From: Pachyseris speciosa
Taxonomy: Eukaryota > Cnidaria > Anthozoa > Scleractinia > Pachyseridae
Direction: 5' to 3'
DNA length: 64,000 nucleotides
Assembly (NCBI GenBank): GCA_016490735.1
Contig: JAEMWC010000128.1
Span: forward strand, 1,252,300-1,316,299
Made by a program: the position numbers and the translations under genes. The notes under the pieces were generated by a model. The model worked only from the letters and a program-made list of their open reading frames with translations. It made no database searches and was not told where the DNA came from. This document shows, piece by piece, positions 45,401 through 57,611 of the stretch (its first letter is position 1; every line of letters starts with the position of its first letter).

Positions 45401-47219
45401 ATCCAAGAAATGGTATGTTTTCTTATTGTTTCATCTGTATTTAGTAAGTAGAAATAGTAGTAGTAAAACTTCACTTGTACCTGGTCTCAGTTCATGCTAT
45501 ATATGTACTAAATCTATCATTTGATCAATGCCTTATATTGAATATCTGTCATAATGATTTGTTGTCTTTCTTGCCAAAATGAAGTCCACTTCCAAATTCT
45601 TTCATCATATTTATGGTTCACTTTTGCTTTTAACATTTCTCCACAGTGCACATTGGACAATGAAGACCGAATGAAACGGTTGGAAAGAAAGAAGAGTCAA
45701 GAGGGAAAAAAAACAGGGTCAAGCCAAAAATCAACAGAACAGAGGAGCAAGCACTCAGGTACATAATTGACATTGGGGTGGATTATTAATACAAAAAGAG
45801 AATCTTTATACTTTACTGACACAATGAATGTTGCTCTGTTATTTTCCTTCATTATCATTCATTTCAGTTTACTTTATGGCATAACCCTCAATTTCTTGGC
45901 AGTGAGGGTAAAAGCGGAATGAGTTTGAGGAATGGCATGTGGCATGACTTGCAGAATGGCAAAATTATGCAGAATGTAATATATGCAGATTGACTTAAAG
46001 AAATGAATTAACTGAAAGCACTCCCTTTCCTTTCTGTAGTTACTAATTCAACACTTAATAATCTTGGAACTCGCAATTATTGATTGTGTCTGACAGCCTT
46101 ACTGACAGTGAATAATTGCAAGCAAGTTGCCAAACTCGGTCACAACAAAATATTGAAAACAGATTGGTCAGAATTTGACAGAGAAATATTTCAGTGTTGA
46201 GTACTGTGAATACCACAAACCAGGACCACAAATATGCAGCAATTATCATTCACGAACAGACTAATCCTCCTCAAGAGTTTAAAAGTGTAATGTTTATACC
46301 AAAGCAAGCCCAGTGGAGAGTAGTGCTTAATTTTGAAATGTTCCTCCTCATGGCGACCGCCAGCTGGTCAAATCAAACTCGAGAGAAATTTAATAACCCA
46401 GAGCAAGCCCCATGGAGAGCAGTTCTCAAAACTGAAATATTTCTCGGTCAAATTCTGACCAATTTGTTTTCAACATCTGTTGTGACCGAGTTCAGCAACT
46501 GGGTTGCGATAGGCTGTAGAATGATTATGGTAACTCTTTATAGCTGAATTAATTTCTTCAGGTCATTCTGCATTTATTACATTCCGCATAATTATGCCAT
46601 GCCGCAAGTCATGCCACATGCCATTCCGTAAACTCATTCCACCTTTTACCCGCACCAATTTCTTGGAACATATTTTTTTTCTGTTGCCCAGTTAATTTAG
46701 ATTTTGCCACAATTATCAAGAAAATTCCTCTTTGGGGATTTGGTCACGTTCATGCTTGCATGTGCTCATCACTTCCATCAAGACATGTGATGAAATCCCC
46801 TGATGTAAAGATTGACATTTAGAATATAGAATGAATAACGTCTTTTCAGCATGTGTTTGTATTGTAAATTGAAGTTTTACACATACATAATTTGCAACCA
46901 AAATCTACATTTGTTTCTTTGGAGTGCTAAGTTGATCTGTTCGTTCTATGAAAATTTCTAAAAATATGTGAAGAACTGCCAAATCCGACACAGTTATGGT
47001 GATGAAGAGCAAGATGACCCTTGCAATGAAGAGGCTGCTTTACTATTGACAGAAACAGCCATTGCTCAAGGAACAGCAAGACCCCCTCCTACCCTGGACA
47101 CTGTTCCAGCCCCTGAAGGAGCCAACCTTGAACTTGGGGGAAAATGTTGTAAATGGTGTGGCAGCAAAACGCACTTGAGAAAAAGTCATAAAGATTGCCC
47201 ATTCAATAAAAATGTATAG
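42478..47219 (+). pseudogene. Intron-bearing gene with MBD-like domain, Cys-rich transposase-like core and zinc knuckle (decayed)
   Basis: Exons: A 42478-42874, B 43705-43814, C 43996-45412, D 45647-45758, E about 46970-47219. A/B, B/C and C/D join in phase with GT..AG borders. Exon A has a methyl-CpG-binding-like domain (GWTITREERMSSSG, YFQYINPAGKTLKSS) and a frame slip near 42765. Exons B and C carry several Cys pairs (RYFKCPSENGKCKG, FSCSGC), then TGGLLYYGHLSMRGAD, VNWQDADSSS (a possible catalytic Asp), LMLCGGHVERAHGK-like text, a CCC/CGC cluster and YHWIVELYSRLGLP. Exon E ends with the knuckle CKWCGSKTHLRKSHKDC. Stops at 44374-44376 (where Trp is expected) and 44893-44895, and shifts near 44210, 44340 and 44980, make it non-functional. 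Phase at the D/E join does not fit. I recall related unnamed proteins in corals; a Mutator-like transposase origin is only a guess. Confidence 0.6.
45900..46655. mobile_element. MULE-like MITE with very long inverted repeats, in an intron
   Basis: The direct repeat CAATTTCTTGG flanks the element at 45889-45899 and 46656-46666 (11 bp). The ends are long inverted repeats: GTGAGGGTAAAAG against GTGCGGGTAAAAG, continuing through GGAATGGCATGTGGCATGAC, and inner parts such as AACTCGGTCACAACA also match inverted, giving arms of roughly 250-300 bp. Long terminal repeats and 9-11 bp duplications are typical of Mutator-like elements. It has no gene and sits in intron D/E of the decayed gene around it. 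Confidence 0.8.
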
Positions 47220-50106
47220 CTGCCATGTATCCCTGTTATTAGCAGGTGCCATTCAATAGAGGATGTAGTGTTGGCCGAGGAATTCTTTGAGGCTGGCCAA
47301 AGGTTCTTGGTGCCACATTGCAAAGGATCTAGAGACAGTTATACAAGAAACGTGTTTATAACCTTGCAAATTCTCTGACTAGATGTCAATTTTTTTAAGG
47401 TTGTGTTTGAAAGAACAAGCACACATACTCTTCAGAAGTCTTTTATTGCATTGTTTTGTGATCTTGGCAGGGAGTTCTGAGGGGAATCAGTAATACCCTA
47501 TCTAGATTTACATTTCTTTATAAATTATAGTATTTGCTCATATGTGTTTTCTTGAATGGTGAAAAACAAGAAAAAAGTGCAATTTTTGCATATTTAAGTT
47601 TTCAATCAAATAGGGTATTTTTCTTTTATATTTGTTATTAATTATTTGACAATTTGACTTTTAGCATAGGTAATAAAAATCTTTACTTGACTGGTTAAAA
47701 TCGGTGACATTATTTTCTTAACAATATTCATTCGAGACTTTTTTTGATCATTTCTTGTCTCCTGGCCATTTGGCACTTTGAAGGTCTTGAAGTGTGACCT
47801 TGTAGACCTAAAATGTAAAATTAATACATGTTATATCAAGACTTGTCCAGAAATGAGTTGTTCCAGAAATTATCCATTCACCCCCACTGCAGGTTTTTTT
47901 TAGCTCCAAGCCCCGCCCCTTTGGAAATCCAGTTTAGCTTCATACTGTTCTTATTTTGGCCTTAAAGCACCTCCCACCCACCCCGAAAAAAAGAATTTCT
48001 AATGACCCTCTGTGGGGTGTGTGTGGATATTTTCTGAACTACACAAACTTGAAAAGCTATTTTTCAAACAGTCGAGAATCAAGTGATAAAGAATGTTTAA
48101 CTTTTGTTAGCTGTCAGAAAACATCAAGAAGCTTACTTGAACATAGGCTTGTGAAACTTACTGAAACTGTTTCTGGGTTCGGGTAGTCCCGCAAACCCCC
48201 AATTAGTCTTTCCCGAATAGCTGCCTTCAGGCAGTCAGGATAGACATAAGTGGGGACGCTTTTGCCTCGGAAATGCCCCTCGCCAACCTTATTTCTAAAC
48301 TAAAAGAAAAACAAAGGCAACATTGAATTACAACAGTCCGTAGATAAAACAAAACGGAGTTGAAGACGATGAACGATGGTACTTCAATTCAACTGGTATA
48401 AATTGAAAACACAAATGCAAACAAACTACAAAGGGGCAAAAGGAAAACGCCTGTGAACTTGCACCCACGCTGTCAAAGTATTTAGCGAAAGGAGTTGTTG
48501 GACAGCACATTGTTAGATAAAACTGAAAGCTCATCGAGCGATTACGCCACGTGGATCACCAATTGTAATAATCGATTGTGAATAACTGATTGTAAGACAG
48601 AGTTAAGCAAAAGCTCGCACGTGTAGCCACCCTTGCGCAAGTGCTGTGATGGCAACAGTTAAAAAATTGCAGAAAAAATAGCGAGAAATTCAATGAGTTG
48701 AACTTTTCGCGACAATCACAGACTTTGTCACTCGTGTAGCCACCAACGCGTGCCAGTGACACAGCAATTTCCAGAAAAATCTCATCACCATCGCAAGCAA
48801 AAATTCGCTCATGCAGCCGCAGCTTAAAGGGATTTCTTCCTCGGTTAGCAATCAACATATAAAAGTGTTTCTCACAGAACCTAGCCAAAGGATGCCGAAA
48901 ATACGGCGAAAAAATCGCCTTCCTGCCTCCTCATCCGCCTCTCCTTGTTTTTTTTTTTCAAAATGCCTCACAAGTCTGGCCAGACCGGGAGGACTGCCTG
49001 AAAAACTAATGCAAAGGCCAACTTTGCAATCAATTCAACCAAAAACATATAACCAACACAAAAGCCGCTTCAGTAAAGAAAAGAAATTCTCATACCCACT
49101 TTCTCTGAATGCCACGTTTAGCTGGTCTACCGCATGCACTGCCATGTTGAAGAGAGCGTTTCGTGTCAGATAACATGGTTATATTTCGTCAAGCTGTCAA
49201 TGAGACCGTCCGTGGGGGGTTCCATAACAATACACGCCTGTTTCCAGCGCAGTATGATGTCGTATTTTTTCCCATTAAATCGGCCTTAGAAACTAAACTT
49301 TGATTTCTTATATCTGATTTGCATAATAACTATTTTCCATGACTTCTTCTTGTTTGCAGGGTCCACAAAGTGATAATGCGAAATGAGCTGTTAAAGCATT
49401 TTTTTTAATATTGAGTAATAGTTATAATTTATCAATTCTGTAAGCTTTTGTGGGAACCACCGTATTTTTGGCCAGCAGTTTGGCAACAGTTAGTTAAATT
49501 ATCATTTATCGCCGAAGTATTTGGTTACAGCTGAGTTTAAATAAAAACACATGAGAGAATTTCGCAAAATTTGTTCCAAAATCCTGCCAACTTGGCTCAA
49601 ACCAATCTTTAAGTTCTTTTTGAAGTCCACAAAATTGAAATAATTTATAACGTCTGCAAAGATCCATTCCACTGACGCACGTAAGTGCTCATTATTCATT
49701 GAATAAGTACCTATCTGGGGTTAAAATCCCAACTCTGAATGGCGCTTGGAGATGGATCCTAAGAGGATAGGCTTTGTCTCCATATAGCCACATTTCTCTT
49801 CCGATTGGGCTAAATTCTCCAAATTGCCATACAGACGAGAAATTTCTAGCATTCTAGCATCGTGCATCTTTCCTTAAGTAAGACAAACAAGGAGCACAAA
49901 CACTCAATACAAATAGCACATTTGAGGTGGAGATATCAAAAATGAACTGAAGAACAAATTCTTAACTGCCACGCAATTTCATCATTTGGGAGAGCAACAT
50001 TCTGAAATTTTAGGGCATGAACCCTTGTGTCCGTTGTAAACAATTCTTTGATTTTCAGTTGGTTAGGAGATCGGGCGTATGGTACCATCAATAAAACCAA
50101 AACAAA
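47220..50106. other. No gene recognised
   Basis: 3' flank of the preceding gene followed by unique-looking AT-rich DNA. Open frames on both strands around 48556-49173 show no family pattern. A short GC-richer CCCGCCCC patch lies near 47915. Confidence 0.45.
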
Positions 50107-50187
50107 TGAAGCATGATCCTCGCAGTTATTCATTTGATTTCATTTCCACAGTTCATATATGATTTATTTAATTTCATATATCATTCA
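50107..50187 (-). repeat. SINE body fragment
   Basis: GATCCTCGCAGTT, CATTTGATTTCATTTCC and ATATGATTTATTT match the body of the SINE cluster at 18.4-19.1 kb. The tRNA-like head is absent. Confidence 0.65.
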
Positions 50188-50389
50188 CAAAACCAAAACA
50201 GTTTTCTAGGGTCGCTCCTTTATTGTGAATTGCATTGACGTACACATTCAGTGAGGCTGGGTTTAGAATGGAATGATTACATTTTGTTATTCTGTGTCCA
50301 TGAGTGGTATAAATCCAATCAATGACCTCGTTACTGATCATGCTTAGTTCTAGTACAGATCGTCCAAAAATTGGAATCATATCTAGGGG

Positions 50390-50581
50390 TGGCGAATGGT
50401 AAATGCGAGACTTTGCGAGATGGCAAGACTAGCGTTTTCTTTGCGAGCCCGAGACATTTTGACTTTTTAGATTGCGAGACCGAGACTTCAAAGTGTTTTG
50501 AGTGCGAGCGCGAGACATTTAGACTCTTAAAATTCGAGCCCCAGATTTGGTTCAGGGCTATGAGAAGATATGACAATGACC
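50390..50581. repeat. GCGAGAC-rich irregular repeat, split by the LINE insertion
   Basis: The words GCGAGACTTTGCGAGAT, TGCGAGACCGAGAC and GCGAGCGCGAGAC recur over about 150 bp. It ends at the left target duplication of the LINE, so any continuation lies beyond 56168. Nature unknown. Confidence 0.45.
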
Positions 50582-50594
50582 TAGAATTAGCTTG
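50582..50594. repeat. Left target-site duplication of the L1/Tx1-type LINE
   Basis: TAGAATTAGCTTG occurs here and again at 56156-56168 right after the A-rich tail, a 13-bp exact duplication. Confidence 0.85.
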
Positions 50595-50725
50595 GGGAGA
50601 CTGCGCAGGACCCGAGATGCACTGCCACGTTTTTAAGAAGGACACACATCTCTTTCCCAAAATCTCTGCAAAATAATGGTCGCCTTTTAACCTGAAAAGT
50701 AGCACTCGTCTTCAATTAAACATCG

Positions 50726-51610
50726 ATGACCGGCAAGTTAGCCAAAAAGAACAAGAGAGGAGAGCGTGGCTCCATTGAAACTGAAGAACTGTCTTCCTCA
50801 AAACGATTAAACATGGCGGACACCGAATTACAGCTTGACGATGCATCAAGTTAACTCTGCCGCTGCTATCACAGACGAACACGAGCCAACACGAGCCGAT
50901 CTAAAAGAAGTTCTCATCGACATTCAGATCAATGTCAACAATATCTTAAGAGACAATATTAAAATTCGAGAAGAAGTTGTGGCTCTACGAACAACGATAC
51001 AACAACAGCAGGAAGAACTAACCAAGCTTAAACCGTTGATCTTGACTTTACAGCTAGAACTAGAGGATGCAAGAAGGAAAACTGACGAACAAGAAGAAGA
51101 AATATCGCAACTGTACGATCTCCAAGACAGTTTAGAACAATACACTCGTAAGAACTCGCTAGAAATACACGGCATCCCAGAAAATGTGTACTTTTCCACC
51201 GAGGAGGCTGTCCTAGAAGTTGCTAAAGCTCTTGACGTCGAGGTAAGACCCGATGACATCGAAATCTCGCATGATCTAAAGGGGAAGTTGGAGCAAAGCC
51301 TATAATCGTCAAATTTGTCATTCACAAAAAGAAAGCTGCACTTTACAAGCAGCGAACAAAATTGAGGAACACCTCTTTGTCGGTTGTTTTTCCCGAGTCA
51401 TCTGCAGCTTTGATTGTCTCTTCGAAAGGCATATATATAAACGAGAACCTAACCTGTTTCAGACGAGAGCTGTTGAAGGAAGCCAACAAAAAACGTAAGA
51501 ACAATATTATTTCAAGTGCTTGGACTATAGATGGAAAAGTTTTTGTTAAAATCTCCCCGGCGAGTAGACTGATAAGAATCTACAGCAAAAACGACTTAGA
51601 AGACCTTTAA
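50726..51610 (+). pseudogene. LINE ORF1 (coiled-coil RNA-binding protein), frameshifted
   Basis: The ATG at 50726 begins MTGKLAKKNKRGERGSIE. A frameshift near 50845 moves to the frame with EPTRADLKEVLIDIQ, and a long Glu/Gln/Leu coiled coil follows (about 50930-51130). Then comes the L1-type RRM start LYDLQDSLEQYTRKNSLEI. A second shift near 51275 leads to IVKFVIHKKKAALYKQR and a C-terminal domain ending IRIYSKNDLEDL at 51610. This order (coiled coil, RRM, C-terminal domain) is that of L1/Tx1 ORF1 proteins, which coat the element RNA as trimers in known cases. Confidence 0.78.
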
Positions 51611-52016
51611 GAATTGATAAATTTCGGCTATCTTTATTGATCTTTAGGCGGTTCACTGATGTGACCTGTTAAATCTTTTAAAGGAGATCGGGAAATTCTA
51701 ATTTTTTTTCCTCCCGCGCTATACTACCAAATGCTCTTAAACATAATTATTTTAGGGGTGTCTTATTATATATGCTTTTGTGTATACTTTCTTTTCTTTC
51801 ACGCAACTTCAATGTCATCGCTTCCAAATAGGTTTAATTTTCTGTTATTTTTTACTTGTGCACAGCACTCTATTGCTTTCTATTTAACTGTTTTGTTTGG
51901 GTTTTCGGAGCAAAACAAACTTTTTCCTAAACAAAAGTTCGAAGCTAGGAATTATATGCAAATCGGCTACAAATGCAAAACAGCCAATTTAATTTCTCTA
52001 AATTCAGCGTAAAACA

Positions 52017-55000
52017 ATGGATTTGAAAATAGCTTCACTTAATGTCTGGGGAATAGGGAACAACACTAAAAGAAGAGAGGTGTTTAATTGGCTGAGATCA
52101 AAAAAACTCAATATACATGCTGCAAGAGGTCCATTGTTCTGAAAACACCGCGAATCTATGGGCTTGTGAATGGGGCTATAAAACGCTTTTTAGTTGTTGT
52201 TCAAGTAATAAAGCGGGAGTCAGCATTCTTTTCAACAACACTTTTAATTTACAGATCCTTAAGGTTTTTTCAGACCCAAACGGCCGCTTCATAATTTGTG
52301 ACATCGAAGCAAACAGTAAACCTTTAACTTTGGCTAACATATACGCTCCCAATGAAGACGATCCAAACTTCTTTCGTGCCTTTTTTGATCACTTATCCAG
52401 CTTCCACTGCGAAGAAATTATAATTGGAAGCAATTTTGATTTAGTGCTTGACCTTAATAAGGACAAAAAAGGAGGCCTCGCGAAAACTCAAAGAATGCTT
52501 TGAAAGTAGTACAGGATCTCTCCGAGAGCCTCGAATTGTCTGATGCATGGAGAATTCTCAACCCGGAGGCCACGAGATATACTTGGCGCCAACGGCAACC
52601 TGACATCCACTGCAGACTTGATTTTTTTCTTGTAAGCCAATCATCTATTTGTAATATCACTCAGGCAGATATTATTCCAGGGTTTAAAACTGATCATTCC
52701 ATGATTACCCTTAGCTTATCCTTACATTCAAATCCGAGGGGAAAAGGGTTTTGGAAGTTGAACGCTTCATTTCTGTCTGACGCCAGATACCTCGAAGAAA
52801 TAAGAACAACAATTCAAGAAACCGTAATTGAATATGAAAATGATGTCTCGGTAAATACCGCCTTACTCTGGGAGATGGTAAAACTTAAAGTACGAGAGAA
52901 GTCAATCTCTTACGCTGCTTATTACAAATCAGCAACAACAAAGAGAGAAAACGAGCTGGAAAATACAATAACCATACTACAAAAACAACTTGACATGGCA
53001 AACAATAATGAACCCCAAAATCAGAGTATTATAGAGAGAATTAATTTATTAAAACGCGATCTCGAAAAAATAATTGAACATCGGACCACAGGTGCAATTC
53101 TCAGATCAAAGTCCCTGTGGTATAATGAAGGAGAAAGAAACACCAAGTACTTTCTTAATCTTGAAAAGAGACATTATAAACAAGGGACAATTAGTCAACT
53201 GAAAATTAACGAGACAGATTTCGCCACTTCCGACAAAGCAATCCTATCTGAATGTGAATCTTTCTACAAACACCTTTACACTTCCAAAGTCAACAATGAC
53301 TTTGCATCAGACTTCTTTCAACAAGTGAACGAAACCGTCTTAAGTCATGAGGAACGAAATTTTTGCGAAGGCTTTTTATTCGAAAAAGAATGCGCAGAAG
53401 CTGTAAAGAGTATGGATTCAAACAAAACGCCTGGAACAGATGGCCTACCAGCCGAGTTTTATAAAATTTTTGGAAAGATATTTCCACTTTGTTAGTTTCG
53501 GCTCTCAACTATGCCTTTGAATCTGGCTGCCTCTCCATAACACAAAGACGGGGTGTCATTAAGCTTATTCCGAAAAAGGATGCAGAACTGTACTACATAA
53601 AAAACTGGCACCCATAACTCTTTTAAACACGGACTATAAGATCGCTGCAAAAGCTCTTGCAAATCGAATCAAATCTGTACTTCCCAGCATCATAAACAAC
53701 GATCAGACATGATTTATGAAGAACAGATTTATTGGAGAAAATATCCATCTCATAGACTGCATCATCCAATATGCCGCAAAGGAAAATATTCCTGGTTTAC
53801 TGCTCTTATAGACTTCGAAAAAGCTTTCGAATGGCCTTTTATCGTCAACTCCTTATGCTTCTTCGGGTTTGGCCCATCGATCATTAATTGGGTAAAAGTT
53901 CTCTATTGCGAAATGGAAAGTTGTGTTGTAAATAACGGGTGGTCAACCAACTTTTCCCAGACTCTACGAGGCGTTAGACAAGGTTGCCCCTTGTCGCCAT
54001 ATCTATTTATTCTTTCCGCTGAAGTGTTAGCCAAGGCAGTTAGAAACAACATAAACATAAAAGGCATCTCTGTTGACAATAACGAAATTAAAATTAGCCA
54101 ATATGCAGACGATACCACACTTATTTTGGATGGCTCAAGAGAAGCGCTTGCTTCAGCACATAATTTGCTAGATGACTTCAGTAAAGTCTCGGGTCTCAGA
54201 CTAAATAACAAAAAAACGGAAGTTCTTTGGATAGGTTCCAGCACTGGCAATGAACAGCTTATTTTGCCAGGAAGGGATTTTAAGAAGCCGAAATGCAAGG
54301 TGAAAACCTTAGGGTTGTGGTTGTCAGTCAAACCTGAAATATCTGCACGCTCAAATTATAATGAAAAGATTGAAAAGATAAGAAAAATTCTGAGTTGCTG
54401 GAAGTATCGTAGGCTAACCTTGCTGGGGCGAATCACTGTGCTTAAATCCTTAGCCGCCTCGCAACTAGTCTATTTGTTATCTCCCATGCCTTCCAATTAT
54501 CATGCAATAAATGAGATTAATACATTGTTTTATCAATTCCTTTGGAACAGGAAGGGAGACAAAATCAAACGAAAAATTATGATTAATGACTATTGCGGGG
54601 TGGCCTTAAGATGATTGACCTTGTCTCTTTCAACAAATCGCTTAAAACAACTTGGATAAAAAAATACTTGGATTCCACGAACAACGGAAAATGGAAAGTT
54701 TTTATCGACTTAGTCTTGAAAAATCACGGAGGCAAAAACGTATTTATTGGTAACCTCAATACAAAAGATACAAAAAAGTCGATCATAATTATTCTTCGAC
54801 GTGTTTCTCGAAGAAATATTAGAAATCTGGGCGGAAGTTAATTTCGAACAGCAATTAGTGTCTTTGGAGCATTTCCAAGAACAAAACCTATGGCACAATT
54901 CCTAAATAAGAATAGAAAACAAACCAATCTTCTTTAAGGACTGGTGCTCAAAAGGCATTACTAAAGTAAAACATTTGCAAAAACCAGAATGCAATAGCTA

Positions 55001-55767
55001 CCTTTCTCTAAAAGATTTCCAGTTAAAATACGACCTGAATGCTGCTCCACTTCGTTTATACGGCCTTATATCAGCTGTCAAGGCACTTGGAAATAGCAGC
55101 CTCAAGCAAGTGAACGATGATAAACAAGAATACGAACCTCTTAGCACAAAAGTTTTAAAGTCCAAAAAAGTTAGTGCACTGGTATATAAATCCTTAGTCA
55201 GAAACAAAGGTGAAGCTCCAAGGAATAGCCAAAAGAAACGGCTTATGGACTGCAGTTTGAGCAGTGAAAACCTCGACTGGAGCTCGGCATATCTTTTGGC
55301 ATTGCGGTGCACCAAAAGCACAAAGTTAATAGAATTCCATTTTAAACTTTTTCACAGACGTCTGGCAACTAACAATTTCCTGTTCAAAATTAAGCTGAAG
55401 GAAAATGAAAATTGCACCTTCTGTCAAAACGCGCCTGAAACGCTAATACATCTTTTCTGGACGTGTCAAAAAACCTCTAAGCTCTGGAAAAGTATAGTGG
55501 AATGGCTACAAAATTTGAATATTATACAGAACAATTTCGCTACTGAATATTACTGCTCTCAGACTAAAGCCTGACACCTCGAAATATGCCCTCCAAATTA
55601 ACTACTGTTTACTGCTAGCACGATATCATATCTGGCTTGCTAAAACAAACGAAACTTTACCCCACTTTGAGCACTATCTGCTTTTTCTGAAATCAAGATA
55701 CGAGCTGGAGACAAAAGGTGGTGACAGGAAAAAGTGGGAACCTCTTGCAGTGTATATTGGGCTTTAA
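52017..55767 (+). pseudogene. LINE ORF2 (APE endonuclease, reverse transcriptase, zinc finger), decayed
   Basis: The endonuclease begins LKIASLNVWGIGNN and has MLQEVHCSE, LANIYAPNEDD and TDHSMITLSLS. The usual GGDFN box reads GSNFD, so a key Asp and Asn are changed. Reverse transcriptase motifs follow: NKTPGTDGLPAEFYK, RGVIKLIPKKDAELYY in another frame, LIDFEKAFEW, RGVRQGCPLSPYLF and the catalytic SQYADDTTLILDG near 54095-54135. The C-terminal finger is CTFCQNAPETLIHLFWTC. Breaks are visible near 52110, 52500, 53490, 53630, 53710, 54612 and 54840-54960. The final frame ends KWEPLAVYIGL at 55767. Confidence 0.88.
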
Positions 55768-56155
55768 AAACTTCTGTAATTCAACTGGATATCTGTATGA
55801 CCCTATTCTCGCAAGACGTAATTGACACTTTTCTTCTCTAACCTGAAATAAGACTCTCTTTAAAGCTTAAATCAGCGCCGATAGATGGTAAATATTGTAG
55901 CTTGGCCTGTACTAGTACCAGCTCTGTATTGCTCCGTTTTATTTTGCTTATTTGTGTTTTCTATTTTTATCTAGTTCGCTTTTTTGTAACTTCATTTTGT
56001 ATTTCACTTTTAATTTCTTTTCGCTTATGTTATTCCACAAATGTAATGTTTAAAACATAGCACGGTAAAACAATAATGTATTGTAATGTAGTGTATTATT
56101 CTGTACTGCAGCTCTGTATTACTGAATTTGTTTTAGCAAATAAAATAAAAAAAAA

Positions 56156-56168
56156 TAGAATTAGCTTG
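56156..56168. repeat. Right target-site duplication of the L1/Tx1-type LINE
   Basis: Exact second copy of TAGAATTAGCTTG, immediately after the A-rich tail. Confidence 0.85.
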
Positions 56169-57611
56169 TACAAAAGTCTTACGAAGGAGGCTTCTGTTGT
56201 AAACCTGTCAACAGTCAATAAACTCTATTATTTTCCTGGCCATGACCTAATTTCTGGTCAGGAGGTTACACTTGGTCGTTTGCCTTTGATTTTTTTGTAA
56301 CTGACGCGTTGTCACTTACATTTGTCTGGAAGTCGTCAAAAAGAATGTGCGGCTGTGTTTGCACTCAGTTGAAGCTAGTTGAGTGGAAACGTTCATGTGT
56401 TAAAACCATGGAGGAAACGGAAATGGAGGAAAAGTCGTCTTCTTCTCATCGGAACGAAAGCACTCTACTAATGTTTGTATTATCAATGTGCCGACAATTC
56501 GTCTTAGTCTATCAGTAGAACTTCAATCCCGAATTCGAAACAACCACGCCATGCTTAACCAGTTAGGTTCCACGGTTCATCATTCATCCAGGTTCAATTC
56601 TATTACTATAAGCTACAGTACTATAGCTAATTATGAAAGGCATAGGCTGCAAGTTGCATTGATGGTGGTTTTAGCTGGGATTGTTTGCTCAAGATGTCAA
56701 AAGCTGGCAAAATAGGTTGAAATAATAAAACTACAATGTAAGCTAATGTGAGCGGCAAACCAGGTCTAGCTCAGGTCTGCGACGTCAATTCATAATTTAA
56801 TTCATGAGGCGCTCCTGGTCGCCGGAAATATTATCTGATTAAAACCTACAGCTTTAAACATTTATACATTTGCCGTTCTATTTTTTTTAAAGTTTGCTTT
56901 TCTAACCTATTCTGTTTCACATCATTGCTGCGGAAGAGTGCTGTATGCATGGATACTGTGTTCTATAGCTTTCTATGGAAGAGTTTGTTTTTTTTTAGTA
57001 GAGGCGCTGTTCAACTGTGCATGTCAAGATCTGTCAAAAGTGACATGTTGGTCTGGATGGTTTCCGTTGATACCCTGCAATTTGTCATGCAAGTTTTGCT
57101 AGTTCGGTTTGCTTACCCACGAATTAGCTCATTTAAAAAATTAATTTTGCTTGGCTTCATCAGAGACTGTTGTCACCTTCATTATTTACCTGACTGTTTT
57201 GTCCTAGCATTTCTCGTTGTGAACTTTTAAGCTTTCAATTGTCTCTGACGTTCTCTTAAGTGTCATTATCAATTCCACATCATCTTCATCACGGTCCGCA
57301 GTGCGGCCGTAACTGACTAGATAAGCTTAGATAATTTATGCGCGACAAAAATCTGTGGGCGGTTATCTGCTTGGTTAAGACTAACAAGTGAATCTTCACG
57401 AGTCCAGCTGTGCCTTCGGTCTTGGGAAATCAAAACCACCAGCTACGTATACAGGAAATGAAAGTTAATATTCAAAAGATAAATTTTTCTGGGAAACAAA
57501 GTTAATTCAAATTATGTCTTTGAGTTAATAGTCCATTAACCATAGTATTTGTCTTATTTATTTGTTTAGTTCAATTTAATTTCATGTTTTTTTTTCTTTT
57601 TTTTTTATCAG
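56169..57611. other. Weak candidate 5' exon, otherwise nothing recognised
   Basis: At 56409 ACCATGGAGGAAACGG gives a good start context and MEETEMEEKSSSSHRNEST. A shifted frame continues VCIINVPTIRLSLSVELQ up to a donor-like CAGGTTAGG near 56568. This could be the start of the gene resumed at 57612, but the link is unproven. Confidence 0.3.

Larger units (their letters stand above)
50595..56155 (+). mobile_element. Full-length L1/Tx1-type LINE, decayed
   Basis: The copy has a 5' UTR (50595-50725), ORF1 (50726-51610), a spacer of about 400 bp, ORF2 (52017-55767), a 3' UTR and a short A-rich tail (about 56139-56155). The exact 13-bp duplication proves both ends and shows that it inserted full length by target-primed reverse transcription. 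Several frameshifts and stops in both ORFs show that it is now inactive. It is the only LINE in the window retaining ORF1 and endonuclease. Confidence 0.9.
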
